Below, piece by piece: positions 12,550 to 24,372 of a stretch of DNA of 64,000 nt. The translations under genes were made by a program, and so were the position numbers. Source of the DNA: Pseudoscleropodium purum (taxonomy: Eukaryota; Streptophyta; Bryopsida; Hypnales; Brachytheciaceae); contig OZ017795.1 of NCBI GenBank assembly GCA_963969395.1, positions 40,467,063 through 40,531,062 on the forward strand, written 5' to 3'. Under the pieces are notes generated by a model, which had not been told where the DNA came from, did not search any database, and saw nothing but the letters and a program-made list of their open reading frames with translations. Each line of letters begins with the position of its first letter. The stretch's first letter is position 1.

Positions 12550-13496
12550 CTCCTAAAGGTTTTTGACTATGTTTTCACCAAAAACACTCTAGAACTGCCA
12601 TTTCTAGTGCAAGTACCAAATTTTTGAAAAAAAACATTTTTAGACACAAGTAATCATAGGATCTTGTATTAAACTATTTTGAGAAGATGTGGTAAAAATT
12701 TCAGAAATTTTCACCTTGTCAATTGCAAGCTATTAGTGTTTGAACTCACAAAAATCCTTTTTTCTTTCCCTACAAAAATCTAGGTAGTTGCACTTCACTA
12801 GGTCACATTTGCATGAAAAAATGTCCAAAATGGTGGTTACTCTTTAAATTCATTCTTCAAAGCAAGTTGGCTACATGCTTGATAATTTTTAGATTATTTG
12901 GATTTGTACAACATATAGGAAGAAAATAGTAAGTAGAATGAAGTAGAGAATGATTCAAAGTACTAAGTTGTTAATATTTTCTTTATGGAATTGAAAAATT
13001 CCAATCCCAATGGTTGAAATGTGGTAATAAACAATTTACACCTAAATTTTTTATTTTTTTTCAAAAATATTTTAAATTTGAGTAAAATAATGGGCTTCAA
13101 AGTTTATTTCAGAGTAGAGATTCCATAATTATCCACAAACTACCACAAACTAAAATTCCTTATAACTTTTGATTCATCCATCCAAATGGAATGATTCAAA
13201 GATTTCCATGTAGATATAAATCTAAAGAAACAATTTCAAATTTTAATTTTCGAAAAAAATGATTTTTGAAGAAGTTTCTTTTGTTGCTTGGGCTGCCCGT
13301 CAAATGTCGAAAATCACATTTCATACAATAACTTTTTAGCCATGTAGTCAAAAGTTATAAAAATTGTTGGGCCTTAAAGATACTCCTTGGGAAAATTTTG
13401 TGTGAAAATTTCAAGAAAATAAAATAAAAAATCCATCTGTAGTGAGCTGCCCAAAATCGCTATGTTGCCAGAAAATAGGGTTCAGGACTTTAGGGG
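12550..13496 (+). mobile_element. TTAA-flanked AT-rich element, copy 2 (947 bp)
   Basis: Best preserved copy. TTAA at 12546-12549 and at 13497-13500 flank ends CTCCTAAAGG and GGACTTTAGGGG, which form an imperfect inverted repeat. Internal order matches the copies at 7050 and, reversed, 53120: TGCCATTTCTAGTGC, AATCATAGGATCTTG, ATTCCAATCCCAATGG, CTTATAACTTTTGATTCATC. No transposase is encoded. Confidence 0.7.
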
Positions 13497-13500
13497 TTAA

Positions 13501-13917
13501 AGTATTTTCATTTCCAATATGTTTGATGTAATCATTTATTTTTTTGACAATTTGTGATGTTGTGTGTCATCACAAGGTTAATTTTCATAAATGTATATAT
13601 GCAAATTTTGATTTCATCACCTATTTTATATTTAATAGTCCACTATTTCTTTTGAAAAGATTCTAATCATTGATTTTACTATGTCCACATATAATCTTAC
13701 GTGCTAGTGTGACTTTGACAAATTTGAAATCAGCAAGTGACATGGGCTACTTATAGCATATTAGATGTATTAGGGCTATAAATTTCTTTTATTATTATTC
13801 TATTATTTTGATATAACCAGTCAATCCATCTCAATGAATATTTGCTATGTTTTACTTTTGCTAAGCAATAACAATAATATAATTTTTTGGATATAATTTC
13901 ATACCTTGAATCATTAA
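13501..13917. other. AT-rich spacer between two element copies
   Basis: About 410 bp of unremarkable AT-rich DNA that ends in the TTAA at 13914-13917, which abuts the next element copy. Nothing gene-like is seen. Confidence 0.5.
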
Positions 13918-15245
13918 CCCTTAAACTTCCAATGCATTTTTTTAAAACAAAAAACACTCAAAATTGCCATTTCTACTGCAAAGTGAAATTTTTTTTCAAA
14001 ATTTTTTTGTTTTGTATATCTAATCATAGGATCTTGCACTAAAGTAGATCCACCAATAATTGATCACTGAAACAAATTTGTTTTGATTTGGTGTAGTATT
14101 AAAGTGATGTAATTTTTTTTCAAATAGATAGATAGAAATCATAGGGACTTCAATTTTTTGATAACTTTATTCCCTGAATTGAATTTTTGAAGCCCAAAGT
14201 TGGTTTAAACCCATACCTAATGTCTAGATAGTTCTATAATCACTCATTTAAAGACTAATTTGGCTCTTGAAACCAAGGACATGAGCCATGATACTAGTGG
14301 TCAAAAGATGGTTGGAAATCAAAAATTGATGGTTAATAATTAGTCCTAGCCTCTATTGAATTTTTTAAAACCTAGTGATTGCCAATGGAGTCTTGATTGG
14401 TAATCGGTGTCTCTCCTTTAGACTAGTATAAATGTGTGGAAGAAGTTTCAAAAACTTTGATTAGGTGGATTGTAAGGTATTTGCATTTGAAATGGTCAAT
14501 GAAATCTAGTTTTTTTGCACCTTGCCTCACTAGATTTTTAACGCTTTGAATCTTCAAAACTTAAAATTTTTGCACTACACATATAGAATTTATAATTTAT
14601 TTTGTTGAAAAATTGAGTTGAAAGTCTAAGAATTTTTTTTTAAGAACCTTGCTTGATTTTTATTTTTTAGAAAATTATTAAATAGAAGTAGGTTTGAGAT
14701 TGAATTGAAAAAAGAACTAAACTGTAAATAGCTCTAAAATGGAATTGAAAATCACTAATCCCAGTGGTGAGATTGTTCTAGCAAGCTAACTAAAATCTGT
14801 GTAGTTGTTTTTCTGAATTGTGAAAATTGCATTAAAAAATGAATCCTATAAGCTTTTTTTTATCAAGAAAATGCTTAAATTGTCCCATAAACATGTTTGT
14901 CCTTAACTTTCTCATGACTAGTCTAAATAGAATGAATCAAACCTTTCCATATGGACAAAAACACTTTCTATGACAAATAAAAGTTTTAAAATTTTCAATT
15001 TGACTTTATTTGATTTTTTTGTGTTGTCTAACAAACTCCATTTTTGCCTTTTTCGGCTTCTAGTGGCAGAACTTTTGCATATGGAGTTATGGATACTGAT
15101 TGAAATAAAAGTTATATTTCTAGAAAGCCTATGTCATTTCCTATGTTCACAAAGAGTTTAAAAAAAACACCACACAAATTAAGACTACAAGAGCCTATTC
15201 AAAATTCATTTAGTCCCTTGTGGGGATACTAGGAATTTAGTGGTT
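13918..15245 (+). mobile_element. TTAA-flanked AT-rich element, copy 3 (about 1.33 kb)
   Basis: The left end is TTAA (13914-13917) then CCCTTAAACTTCC. Blocks AAATTGCCATTTCTACTGC, AATCATAGGATCTTGCACTA, ATAGCTCTAAAATGG and a GATACTGATTGAAATAAAAG block (about 15090) follow family order. The right end near 15230-15245 is eroded (GGAATTTAGTGGTTATAAA). It is about 400 bp longer than copies 1 and 2, so it probably contains an extra internal segment. Confidence 0.55.
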
Positions 15246-15904
15246 ATAAAAAATTACATAATACTCCCCAAAGAAACATGGGTCTTTTTCAAAAATAGAG
15301 GGAGTATTATTTTAGAACAAATAGTATCTCATGTTTTGTTGCCACAACCAAAATAAAAGTAAAAATGATTTCGTAATTTTGTAATTCATAGAAACTATGA
15401 AATTCATTATCTTGCACATCATACACACCATAGGTCCAAATGCCAAAAAACAAAATCTGTACATTCTTCCTTGCAAATAGGCTTTCCAACAATACCAAGA
15501 GTGCAACTAAGAGACGCAAAATCCAGGAAATCTCACCATAACAAACAAATAAACAAACTCATTTAAAGTATAGATTTTCAACAAATTATCTATTAAGTTT
15601 AGCAAATTAATCACATTCTTCCCTTCAAGTTTTCTATGGAATTGTAGCTGTGTGAAAACTTCATTGAAATTTGGAGATTTTTTTGGTTTCAACAAATGGT
15701 AAATTCCAGTAATCTGGGGATGTACTGCTCCAAAACGAATGGGTGAGATGACCATCTTACATAACAAACAATATTAGCTATGATTGTTGTACTGCCCAGA
15801 GCTTGTGGAAGGGGCCAATGGACGAGTACTCATTAGATGTGGGAAATTCCTTCCAAATTTAATAGACAACGTCATCACTTTAAAGTATTGTCCTACTTTG
15901 GCCT
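15246..15904. other. AT-rich intergenic DNA, no gene seen
   Basis: Contains short ORFs on the minus strand (15307-15767) with no recognisable motifs and a Phe/Ile/Leu-rich composition expected from AT-rich noise. A slightly GC-richer patch at 15780-15905 leads into repeat family B. Confidence 0.45.
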
Positions 15905-17835
15905 ATCCGAGAGTGAGACCTCGGGGGGGGACCTGCCGGGACCGACTCTAAGATAAAAAGGTAAAAAGGGGGGGAGGGGGAGAGGAAAAAGAAAAAAGGA
16001 GGGGAAGAGAAAAAAAAAAGGAGAAAAAAATAAGAAGATGAATTGAACTTATAAATCAATTTAAAACAAAATTTGAACATAAATACCCTAAAGAAGAGAG
16101 TTTGACCTCTTGATTCATTATCAATCAAGAGTGTAAAGGCTTTGCATCCTTTATTACTTGTGTATGCAAAGTAAAAGTTGAATAAAAATAAATGTATAAT
16201 ATCAACAAACTCTCAATCATCCTCCCTATTCACCCATTCAAAAGAATTTTGTATAATATAGAACATAAATGATATTTTTTGTCTTGCATTATGAACATTC
16301 AATTCTTATGCAATTGAACTCAAGTATACCAAATTTGGATTTCAAAAAAGTAAAGTTCCATTTTTGGTGAATTATTTCATTTAAAATTCATAGTTATGCT
16401 TGATAATTGATTGAATATCATTGATAATGAATTTTTTTTAATATAATTGCATAAATATGTAGGAAAAATCCATATACACATCTCTTGTTCAATAAGCATC
16501 TCCAAAAAGTTTTAGAATACCCTCACAATAGTTTCAAAAGTTGGGCAATAATGTCCACATTTTGAAAAATGGATATTTCTATATTCAAATTAGATTTTGC
16601 CATTTGAACTTCATGTTGTTACAAATTTTACATATTTGAACACAAAGGTATGGTTGCTTTGCCAAAAACAAATCACAATGAAGAGATATCAATTTTTCAA
16701 AATTTAGACATTGCCACCATTATTTTAAAACATGTTGTGCGGAAATTCTAAAACTTTTTGGAGGTGTTTATAGAAGGAAAGATGTGATATGGATGTTTCC
16801 TACATATTGCCATAATTGAATTCAAAAAATTCATCATCAATTTTTTTCAATGAATTATCGTGTAAAATCATTAAAATTTAATGAATCAATTCATCCAAAA
16901 TAGAGTTTTGGTTTTTTAGAATCCAAATTTGGTATGCTTGATTGAAATTGAGTAGAAATTGAATGTTAATTACTAGTATGCAACATGAAAAATTTAAACC
17001 ATATGATACATTCTACAATTTTCTTTTGATTGGTAGAATACGTAAAGGGAGATGATTGAAAGTTGTTGGATACTATATAATAGTAATATTTGTTCTAGTT
17101 TGTTTTGTATATAATGTTGAAATTTCCTCAATTGTACACTCACCAGTCATTCTCTTTATACCATTGGAGAGCTTAACTCGATGAGGGTTGTATTTAAGTC
17201 GTATCATTGCTTTTGGATATATGATGGATTTGTGAACAATTTTAAGACCATAAATTGAATTAAATTATGGAAGATGGTGTATAGGAGTTTTTGATGTCAA
17301 TCATAGCATCCCCCCAAAAGCTCTCAATGAGTAAAAATGTACCAAAGTTGATTTGCATTTTTGATTCTTAAGTGTGAAAGTTATGAATTTTCAATTGAAT
17401 TTTTTTTTTCAGAAATTTAATTTGATTACAGAGAAATTATTCTAAGAATTAAAAATTAAATGAATACATAAGAAAATCACAAAAATACTTGCACAAGTGC
17501 ACAATGCCAAACAAGTTGTATATAAATTTCTAAAAATTACATTGATCTTAAATTAAAAAAAGATAATAACAAAAATATTATTGAAGAAGAAGGTTTTAAA
17601 TGCAATTCATAAGTCAAATTAATATTGTCTAAATAATTAAATAAATCTTTAACACAATTATAAAATACAAAAAATAAATATTCCAAACAATGTTTAATGC
17701 ATTATATATATTTCAATTTAATGGTGAGTGTTTTTATTTATTTATTATTATTATTTTATTAGGATATTTTCAAATTAAAATAAAATGTTAAATCTTTTAG
17801 CACTATTGAAGGAAAAAAAATCAATAATGATAAAT
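15905..17835 (+). repeat. Dispersed repeat family B, copy 2, split by a foldback transposon
   Basis: Second copy of the repeat at 11210-12435. It begins with a G-run and an almost pure purine tract of about 90 nt (15949-16040), continues to 16200, is interrupted by the inserted element 16201-17071, and resumes at 17082 with a block matching 11493 onward. It ends ATTGAAGGAAAAAAAATCAA near 17830. Comparing the two copies defines the insertion to the base. Confidence 0.65.
16201..17071. mobile_element. Foldback / long-TIR transposon (871 bp), MULE-like
   Basis: Two long arms (about 16201-16620 and 16660-17071) are inverted copies of each other, with a very short loop. Paired landmarks: ATCAACAA at the left end with TTGTTGGAT at the right, ATACCAAATTTGGATT (about 16326) with AATCCAAATTTGGTAT (about 16921), and CAAAAAGTTTTAGAAT (about 16504) with ATTCTAAAACTTTTTG (about 16745). 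Flanks AATGTATAAT (16191-16200) and ACTATATAAT (17072-17081) agree at 8 of 10 positions and fit a decayed target duplication. No ORF of note. Mutator-like is inferred from arm length and duplication size. Confidence 0.75.
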
Positions 17836-18830
17836 TGATTATAAATTCTATATAGTGAATGAAATTATCTAAAGTGAAGTGAAAATAAATGAAATCATAT
17901 AGTGAAGTGAAAGAAACATAAAATGATTGCAAAGTAATGTTGTCATTTTATTTGCACAAAAGAAAATGTGTGTTCAAATAGGAAACATACATAAACAAAA
18001 TCCAATGCTTCATAAAAACATCATTATGGCAACTAAATTCTCTTGATCATCATAGTTTTACATATATGATAAATCTATATGTTAAATGAAATACACATAA
18101 ATTCGAACATGAGTGTATAGAATATCTACTACATTTTCTATTTTTTTCTTTTCTTTTCATCTTTCTTCTTTTGTTTCAATTGAAATTGATCTTAGATAAA
18201 GAAATTAGAATTGGCAATCAACAACATAGTATAGGGCTCTTATTACGACCCTCTTCTTCAAACAATCCCCACAAGAAGCTTTGAAATGAACAATCAATGG
18301 TTTTGAAATGAATTGTCAATAATGTGAGAGTATAATAAGATTTGCTAGATATTGATTTATACATTGCTAATGGATGGAATAAGAGCTAGGATGGGTCCAT
18401 TTCATAGTTAGGGTGTGTTCACTTAATTTTTCTAAATGAAAATTGATTGCCCAATTGCCTTCTTACAAATGCTAAAGAATTTAGGGTTAGTTTAAGTTTA
18501 GTAATGATCACATTGTGGAACCTTGTGTATTACTTTTTGCATGCCACAAAGATTGATTTGGGCCAATCCATATCATTTTTCAGACTGCATGTGTGGATTT
18601 TGCAAGGCCTATGATCAAGAATAGGTGCCTATGGCAGAATTCTTTGGAAATTCATAAGTAATTCACCAATCCTTCAAAAAATATGAAACTACTTGCGTTA
18701 GATTCTGCATCAATTCTCCATGAAGTGAAAAATAAGGAAAAATACTTTTAGGCATCTGAAACCCATCAAAAAGGCCAACCAGCCCTTAAAGGGACACTTT
18801 ATGAGCAGACTACTTTATGTTGTGAAAACT
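17836..18830. other. AT-rich region upstream of DCD
   Basis: Mostly AT-rich up to about 18700, then grading into more balanced composition towards DCD. It may include the DCD promoter. I see no clear TATA box at a defensible distance and no gene. Confidence 0.4.
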
Positions 18831-18896
18831 ATGGCAATGGGGGTTGGGGAACCACTGGGGAGCCACTGGGGAACCCAATGGGTTGGAATTCCATGA
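18831..18896 (+). other. Small upstream ORF before DCD (21 codons plus stop)
   Basis: ATG at 18831, TGA at 18894-18896, ending 53 nt before the DCD start codon. Its duplicated copy at 10874-10921 keeps the same start, stop and C-terminal part (GTQW-x-GIP) despite an 18-nt length difference, which is a multiple of three. Whether it lies in the DCD transcript is unknown. Confidence 0.35.
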
Positions 18897-18949
18897 ACTT
18901 GGACATGAAGGATCTTCGTCTGCTTCGTGCCTACGTTTCTCCTTGAGCT

Positions 18950-21900
18950 ATGGCATTCCCTTGCCTCTCTCGTCCTTCTCCTCGTCTCGCTGCGCTTCTC
19001 CACACCACCCCTTGCAATTGTCGCACTGTCAAGGACTCAAGAATTGTAAGCATTCGTCCATTTTCCTTTTCCAGCGCAAAAGCTCTCCAAAGCTTGTCGC
19101 AAGTTAGGCGTTGGCGAGAGAATCGAGTCACCAGGGTGTCTGCGACTGTGCGATCCATGGCTGTCGACAGCAGGCCGGAAATGCTGGCTACTGCCCCCTA
19201 CTCCCCGCCCTCTTGGGCTTCGAAATTGCACCCGGCGCCCTCGCAGTTCGTTTCTTTGGGCCAGGTGAGAAGATGGTCTCGCAATCAATCCAGGCACACG
19301 ATTTTGGGTTCAATTTGAATGGCTCCATTTTTCGATAGGGACTTTGATGCACTGAAGTATGTGTTAGTTTGATATCCTATGAATGTGTTGTGCATTGTTG
19401 AAGTTAAGGTTCTGATCACTGTCTGGATGACACTGGGCCTAGAAGTAGATCTCATCTTCCTTTGAACCAGGCGAGAACACGGAGTCGCTTACAAATAATT
19501 CAACATTGTTCGAAATTAGGATTTGAATTTTGGATTTAAGATGTGCAACTGATTTCGTTACTTTGCACTCTCGACATTGTCCTAGATCGATTCATCGGTG
19601 GAGTCTTACTGGCTTCCTGCATATTGCATTGTCGAATTAGGGTTTTAGGAAGTGCAACTGATTTCTTTATTTTTGCTTAATCTCATCAGCTTTACACTCC
19701 AATTCATCGGTGGAATCTTCCGGGCTTGCCCAAGGATACAGAGGTTTGGATCAAGGTGAGAGGAATGAACATCATACTCTCCAATGTCATCTGATTGGGA
19801 GGTCATGAATGCTGATTGTCTTTTTACTCTGATGAGAATGTTTGTCACCGCATTTAAACTATTTTTAAGCAAACTACTCTTCCTATAGTTGCAACACTTT
19901 GAGCACTGAGCAGAGTTTTCTGTTATTAGAGTGGTAAGATTTTTCAGTGTTCCTGTGAGGAAGATTCGAATGTACTTAGAGAATGCAGCATTTGCATACC
20001 ATGTGCAATAGTTGTGATGGTCTAAAGTTTCATTGGTAGATGGTTGAAACTTAAACAGGTTTTGAGTTTTGAGTTTTGATTTGTACTCTTTGTGCAAGAT
20101 TTTAGAGAACTCATGTGATTCTTACTCATTCTCACTTTAAGGTCGCAGATAGGTCTGGTCACCTTATTGCATGTTCTTTTGCTTTCTAATTTTGCTGAAG
20201 AAGAACTCTGCAGAGAGATGACTTGACAGGGATGCAGCTGAGCGGCAACAAGGTCCGGAAGCTGGAGTTTATCATGGCAGATGCCAAAGCCCAGGGTGCT
20301 GATTGTGTGATTACAATTGGAGGCATTCAAAGCAACCATTGTCGTGCCACCGCTGTAGCAGCTAGATACCTTGGTCTTGACTGCTATCTTATACTCCGTA
20401 CAAGTCGAGTAAGCTTTTCCCGGCTTAGTTTAGTTTTATTTGGGCCTTGTCCCCACTTTGAGAGGACATGAATGCACTAAAGTAAGTATTAGTTGGATAT
20501 TGCATGAATACATCTTGATATGCATGGATTGATCTTGATATTATGTGATTTGATGGAATTTGAAGCAGTAGTGTCCTAATCGCAAGTTCGGATACACGAG
20601 TGAGTCATTTACGATGTCCTATTTTTGTAAGATAGAACTCCAATTTTGATCTCACTTGTTTACATTTTATGTGTTTGGGTGACGCCTACTTTGTAATATA
20701 TGGCTTACTTGTCTACCCAAGCGAGAAGTAATCTATGCAAATGGGTTCCCTGTCGTAAGAGTTCTGTTTGATGTTGCAGACGACTGTAGAAGATGACCCA
20801 GGATTGGAAGGGAATCTTCTCGTTGAGCGTCTGGTTGGGGCTCATGTATCACTGGTTTCCAAGGAGGAGTATGTTCAGCTCGGTAGTGTGGTGATTCTAC
20901 CGAAATACCTTCTTTCTCTACTAAGCTCAAGGCCAGGTCTTATGATTTTCGTTTTACTGGCTGTTTGACTTGTTGGCCCGTCACTTTCTGGTTGATTTCT
21001 ACAGGAGACATGTCATTGACGAGCACCTCAACTTTTAGATGGCTAAGCAAATTCAAAATTGTGTTAAGTGATTTGAAATTGTTGACAATTTGCGTTTCAA
21101 ACGTCCTCAAGAAAAATAGTTTAAAACTCCTGTATATCTTTTGAATTATGCTTGCTTTTAGTGATGAATGTCCAAAATTTCGTTAAAACCAAGTGTCTCC
21201 GTGTGTGACATAGGCTCTCGGGGAGCTCCTTGTAGAGAAACTGAAGAATGAAGGCAGGAAGCCCTACGTCATTCCTGTTGGAGGCTCAAACTCTCTTGGT
21301 GCTTGGTATGTTCCGTCTTTGCAAAAACGCTGGTGCCAGTAGCTTGATGGACATTGTGTTTGATCTTTAATATTCAGAAATCAGAGGGGTCAATAGGGGT
21401 GTGTGGGGTATCCACTCTGGAGATCTGACAGTCTTTCAGGGTGTTGAAAATGGTGAAGTACTATCCGACATATGGAGGACTAAACTGTCGGAGATTAGTC
21501 CCTGGAGGACCTCCTTTCGGTAAAATTTGACTAGACCCTAAGCGAGACGGCCTGCATAGCCTAGCAGTCGTTGTGACTCTCTCACAATTCCCAGCTGCTG
21601 TACACCAGAGAGATTTGGATTTATGAGGTTCAATGAGCGCCTTGGAATGGGTATTAGGCTTCTTCATTTGCAGATGAGTCTACACAGGTATACAGGAGCA
21701 AAGAGTATCCGAGAGTATACCAGGCATCCTCCTCTGGATTCTCTGGAAACCTAGCCAGTTGAGGTATCATTGAGGGCCTCTTGAGTAGTATTTACTGGCA
21801 CCATCAAATAGTTTACACTTGACCAATGTAGTTTTGGGCTGTTGGCAGGGGATACGTGGAATTTGTGAGAGAGCTTCAGAATCAACTCGAAGGCGATAAG

Positions 21901-23658
21901 GTCTCAGGCGTCAAGCATTTTCACGACATTGTCATGGCATGTGGAAGGTGCGTGTTCACTGGGAACACAAAGGAGCAGTGAATTTTACAGTCCAGAGGTT
22001 CTTTCAGCATTTGTTGCAGTAGACGTGACGGATATCAACTGAGGTTTCTCTCGAACCATATTTTGGCTTGCAGTGGGGGAACGACAGCAGGGCTTGCATT
22101 GGCTGCCCACTTGAGCAATCTTGGGACAAAGGTGTGTTTTTCGTTCGCAGATTTTCCTCCTTTGCTTACCTGACATATGTGGAGGTGTGAATCGGAGTTC
22201 GGGTATCAGTTTTTTAGCAGATCTCAATGTACAGTTCTTGCCGAAAAAATCGAAGTGAGACCAGCCTGATCATGGTGTGGATGAAACTCATTTGAATGTA
22301 AACGGGTGTACAAGTGCAACGAATGCGTTTCGAATGGTCTGTGGTCTATATTTCTATGGATTTAAGTTATTTTAAGCGACTCGGATTGTTGATATCCATA
22401 TTTATGGTCACTGATTCCTGAACCATATTGTCCGATTAAATTTGCGCACGGTTCTGAATGTGCAGATAATTGCCGTTTTGAATCTGCATGAGGGTGCCTT
22501 TAGCATACTTACTGAATTGCCGAGGGGATTCTATATGTATGTTTTGATGCTACTGCGCTCTCTACTTTGACCTTGTCAAGATCAAAACTACTCCTGCGCA
22601 TTCTGACAGAACGGTCCTCTTTTTCAGGTTCACGCTTATGCAGTTTGTGATACCCCTGAGTACTTCTACGACTACGTGCAAGGGCTTCTGGATGGTCTGA
22701 ATGCTGGCGTGAAGTCTGAGGACATTGTCCGAATAATCAACGTGCGGTATCTTCCCTTTTTTCCTGGTCACTTCGATCGTTGGGATTAATTAAGAGGGTT
22801 GAAAGCATTCGTTCATGCGTGGTCATAGAGGGGTGAGGTGTTGCCGACCCGGTGTGCAAAGATTGTCCATTGACGATCCTTACATCTGAATTTGGAGCTT
22901 TTTGGACTTTTTTTTCAGGCAAAAGGCTCGGGTTACGCAATTAGCACGACGGAGGAGTTGAAGCTTGTAAAAGAAGTTGCGGAGTCGACAGGGATCATCC
23001 TTGATCCCGTGTACAGGTGATTCCGTCCGTCTTTTACTCTTTACAAGGATGTCACTGTTTTAGGGGGTTTCAACTGGACTACAACTGAGGCAGTAAGCAC
23101 AGACTCTGCTGGGTCCAAATTCACTTGTCATGAATAGGAATTTGTCGTTTTGTCCATTTCACGAGCTTTTAAGTCATCGTGCCCATAGGATCACTTGTTT
23201 CCTTGTTGGTGTATCAACATTCACATGCCATTTAGGATGTTCAAACATGTGTGAATGAGGATGGATCCCATTTCTCTAATGTGATGGACCTCCTTTCCTT
23301 GTGGTCAAATGACATACTTCCGCTTCATTACCTTTCCACTGGTTTCCTTCTAGTGTGGATCAATTTTTCTATATAGGAGTGCTTGTATGGATATTTCCTG
23401 CGCATAATTTGCATTTAGATTTTGAGAAACGGTTGGGCTGACGGATGCAGTGGAAAGGCGTTAAACGGAATGCTGAAAGATATGGCAGAGAACCCTTCCC
23501 AATGGGAGGGGAGGAAGGTGCTATTTGTGCACACCGGTGGCTTACTCGGCATGTACGATAAGGTGCAGCAGTTGCAGCCCTTGACTGGCAAGTGGGAACG
23601 TTTTAGAATTGCGGAGACAGTTTTGATGGCAGGTGATGGCAAGGGCCAAATGTTCTAA
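18950..23658 (+). CDS. DCD: D-cysteine desulfhydrase (ACC deaminase family), 10 exons, 451 aa
   Basis: PLP enzyme of the D-cysteine desulfhydrase/ACC-deaminase group; D-cysteine gives pyruvate, H2S and ammonia. Exons: 18950-19264, 19690-19755, 20214-20408, 20780-20890, 21214-21305, 21849-21947, 22074-22131, 22628-22741, 22919-23016, 23451-23658, all GT/AG with frame preserved. Family landmarks: [52 protein letters not shown] with the probable PLP lysine K140, [10 protein letters not shown] (S167-N168-H169), VPGGSN-like [10 protein letters not shown], and the phosphate-binding CGSGGTTAG (about 291-299). The basic, Ser-rich N-terminus of about 69 aa before Met70 looks like an organelle-targeting peptide; Met70 would give a form close in length to plant homologues without it. 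The C-terminal GDGKGQMF is typical. Intron 1 carries a decoy half-exon 2. ACC deaminase activity cannot be excluded from sequence alone. Confidence 0.93.
19512..19730 (+). repeat. About 109-bp tandem duplication in DCD intron 1 producing a decoy exon 2
   Basis: GTGCAACTGATTTC occurs at 19543 and 19652 with similar flanks. The upstream unit contains ATTCATCGGTGGAGTCTTAC, encoding IHRWSLTGF in one frame, a degraded version of the exon 2 sequence IHRWNLPGL. The upstream unit lacks a good acceptor and is presumably skipped. Confidence 0.65.
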
Positions 23659-24372
23659 TTGACAGAATGCAGTAGGTATGCAGTTTATTGAGAAGTCGTC
23701 TTTGCTTCCATCCCCAAATGCCGGATTATGGGGCGAACAATCGCAGTATCAAGGACTTCTGAAACGTTCTCTTCGTTGATGACTAATTGGAGAGTGTCGT
23801 TCGTTCTTAGTTTGATTTTTTTTATTTGAAGATGTTTGGTTTTGAAGGCGACTTCCTACCTTGTTGTGTAAACGGGTGATTTTCTGAGAGTTGAAGTTAT
23901 CTACGTAAGTGACGAGATTCTGACTTCTCATCTAAGGTTACTCTTTTAGGGTTTAATCAGCAAAGTGGAGTCACTGAGACTGCGGTCTTTCATCTCTCGT
24001 AACATTTCTGGAGAGCTGGCAACCACACATTGTTTACACAGTATTTTAACAAAGGGGAACACCCAATGCACTCACCCCAGGATCTCCGATTGTGGATCTT
24101 AGTTTCAATGCAGCAATTTCATCCGTCTGCTTTGCATCTTCACACAGTAGTCTACTATAAATTCTTGCGTAAATTTGCGGAATTTCTCTTACTACCCGTC
24201 TTGTGCATATTTCAACTCAGAAGTCATTTAATACATGTCGAGTTGTGAACACGGAAGGTTGCAATTAAATGCCTGTGGCAGAGCAATTTGAGAGTATCGA
24301 GTATACGGCCAGAAGAGTACTCTTCGTTCTAACATTGTACTGCTTCTATCGTAGTATCACAATTCCATGAAG
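23659..24372 (+). other. 3' flank of DCD, duplicated at 41087-41830
   Basis: Non-coding. It matches the DNA downstream of the broken DCD copy over its whole length, showing that the duplicated segment includes about 1 kb beyond the gene. Homology stops near 24372, where the first kinase relic begins, and resumes at about 25350. The short ORFs here are not conserved in frame. Confidence 0.6.
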
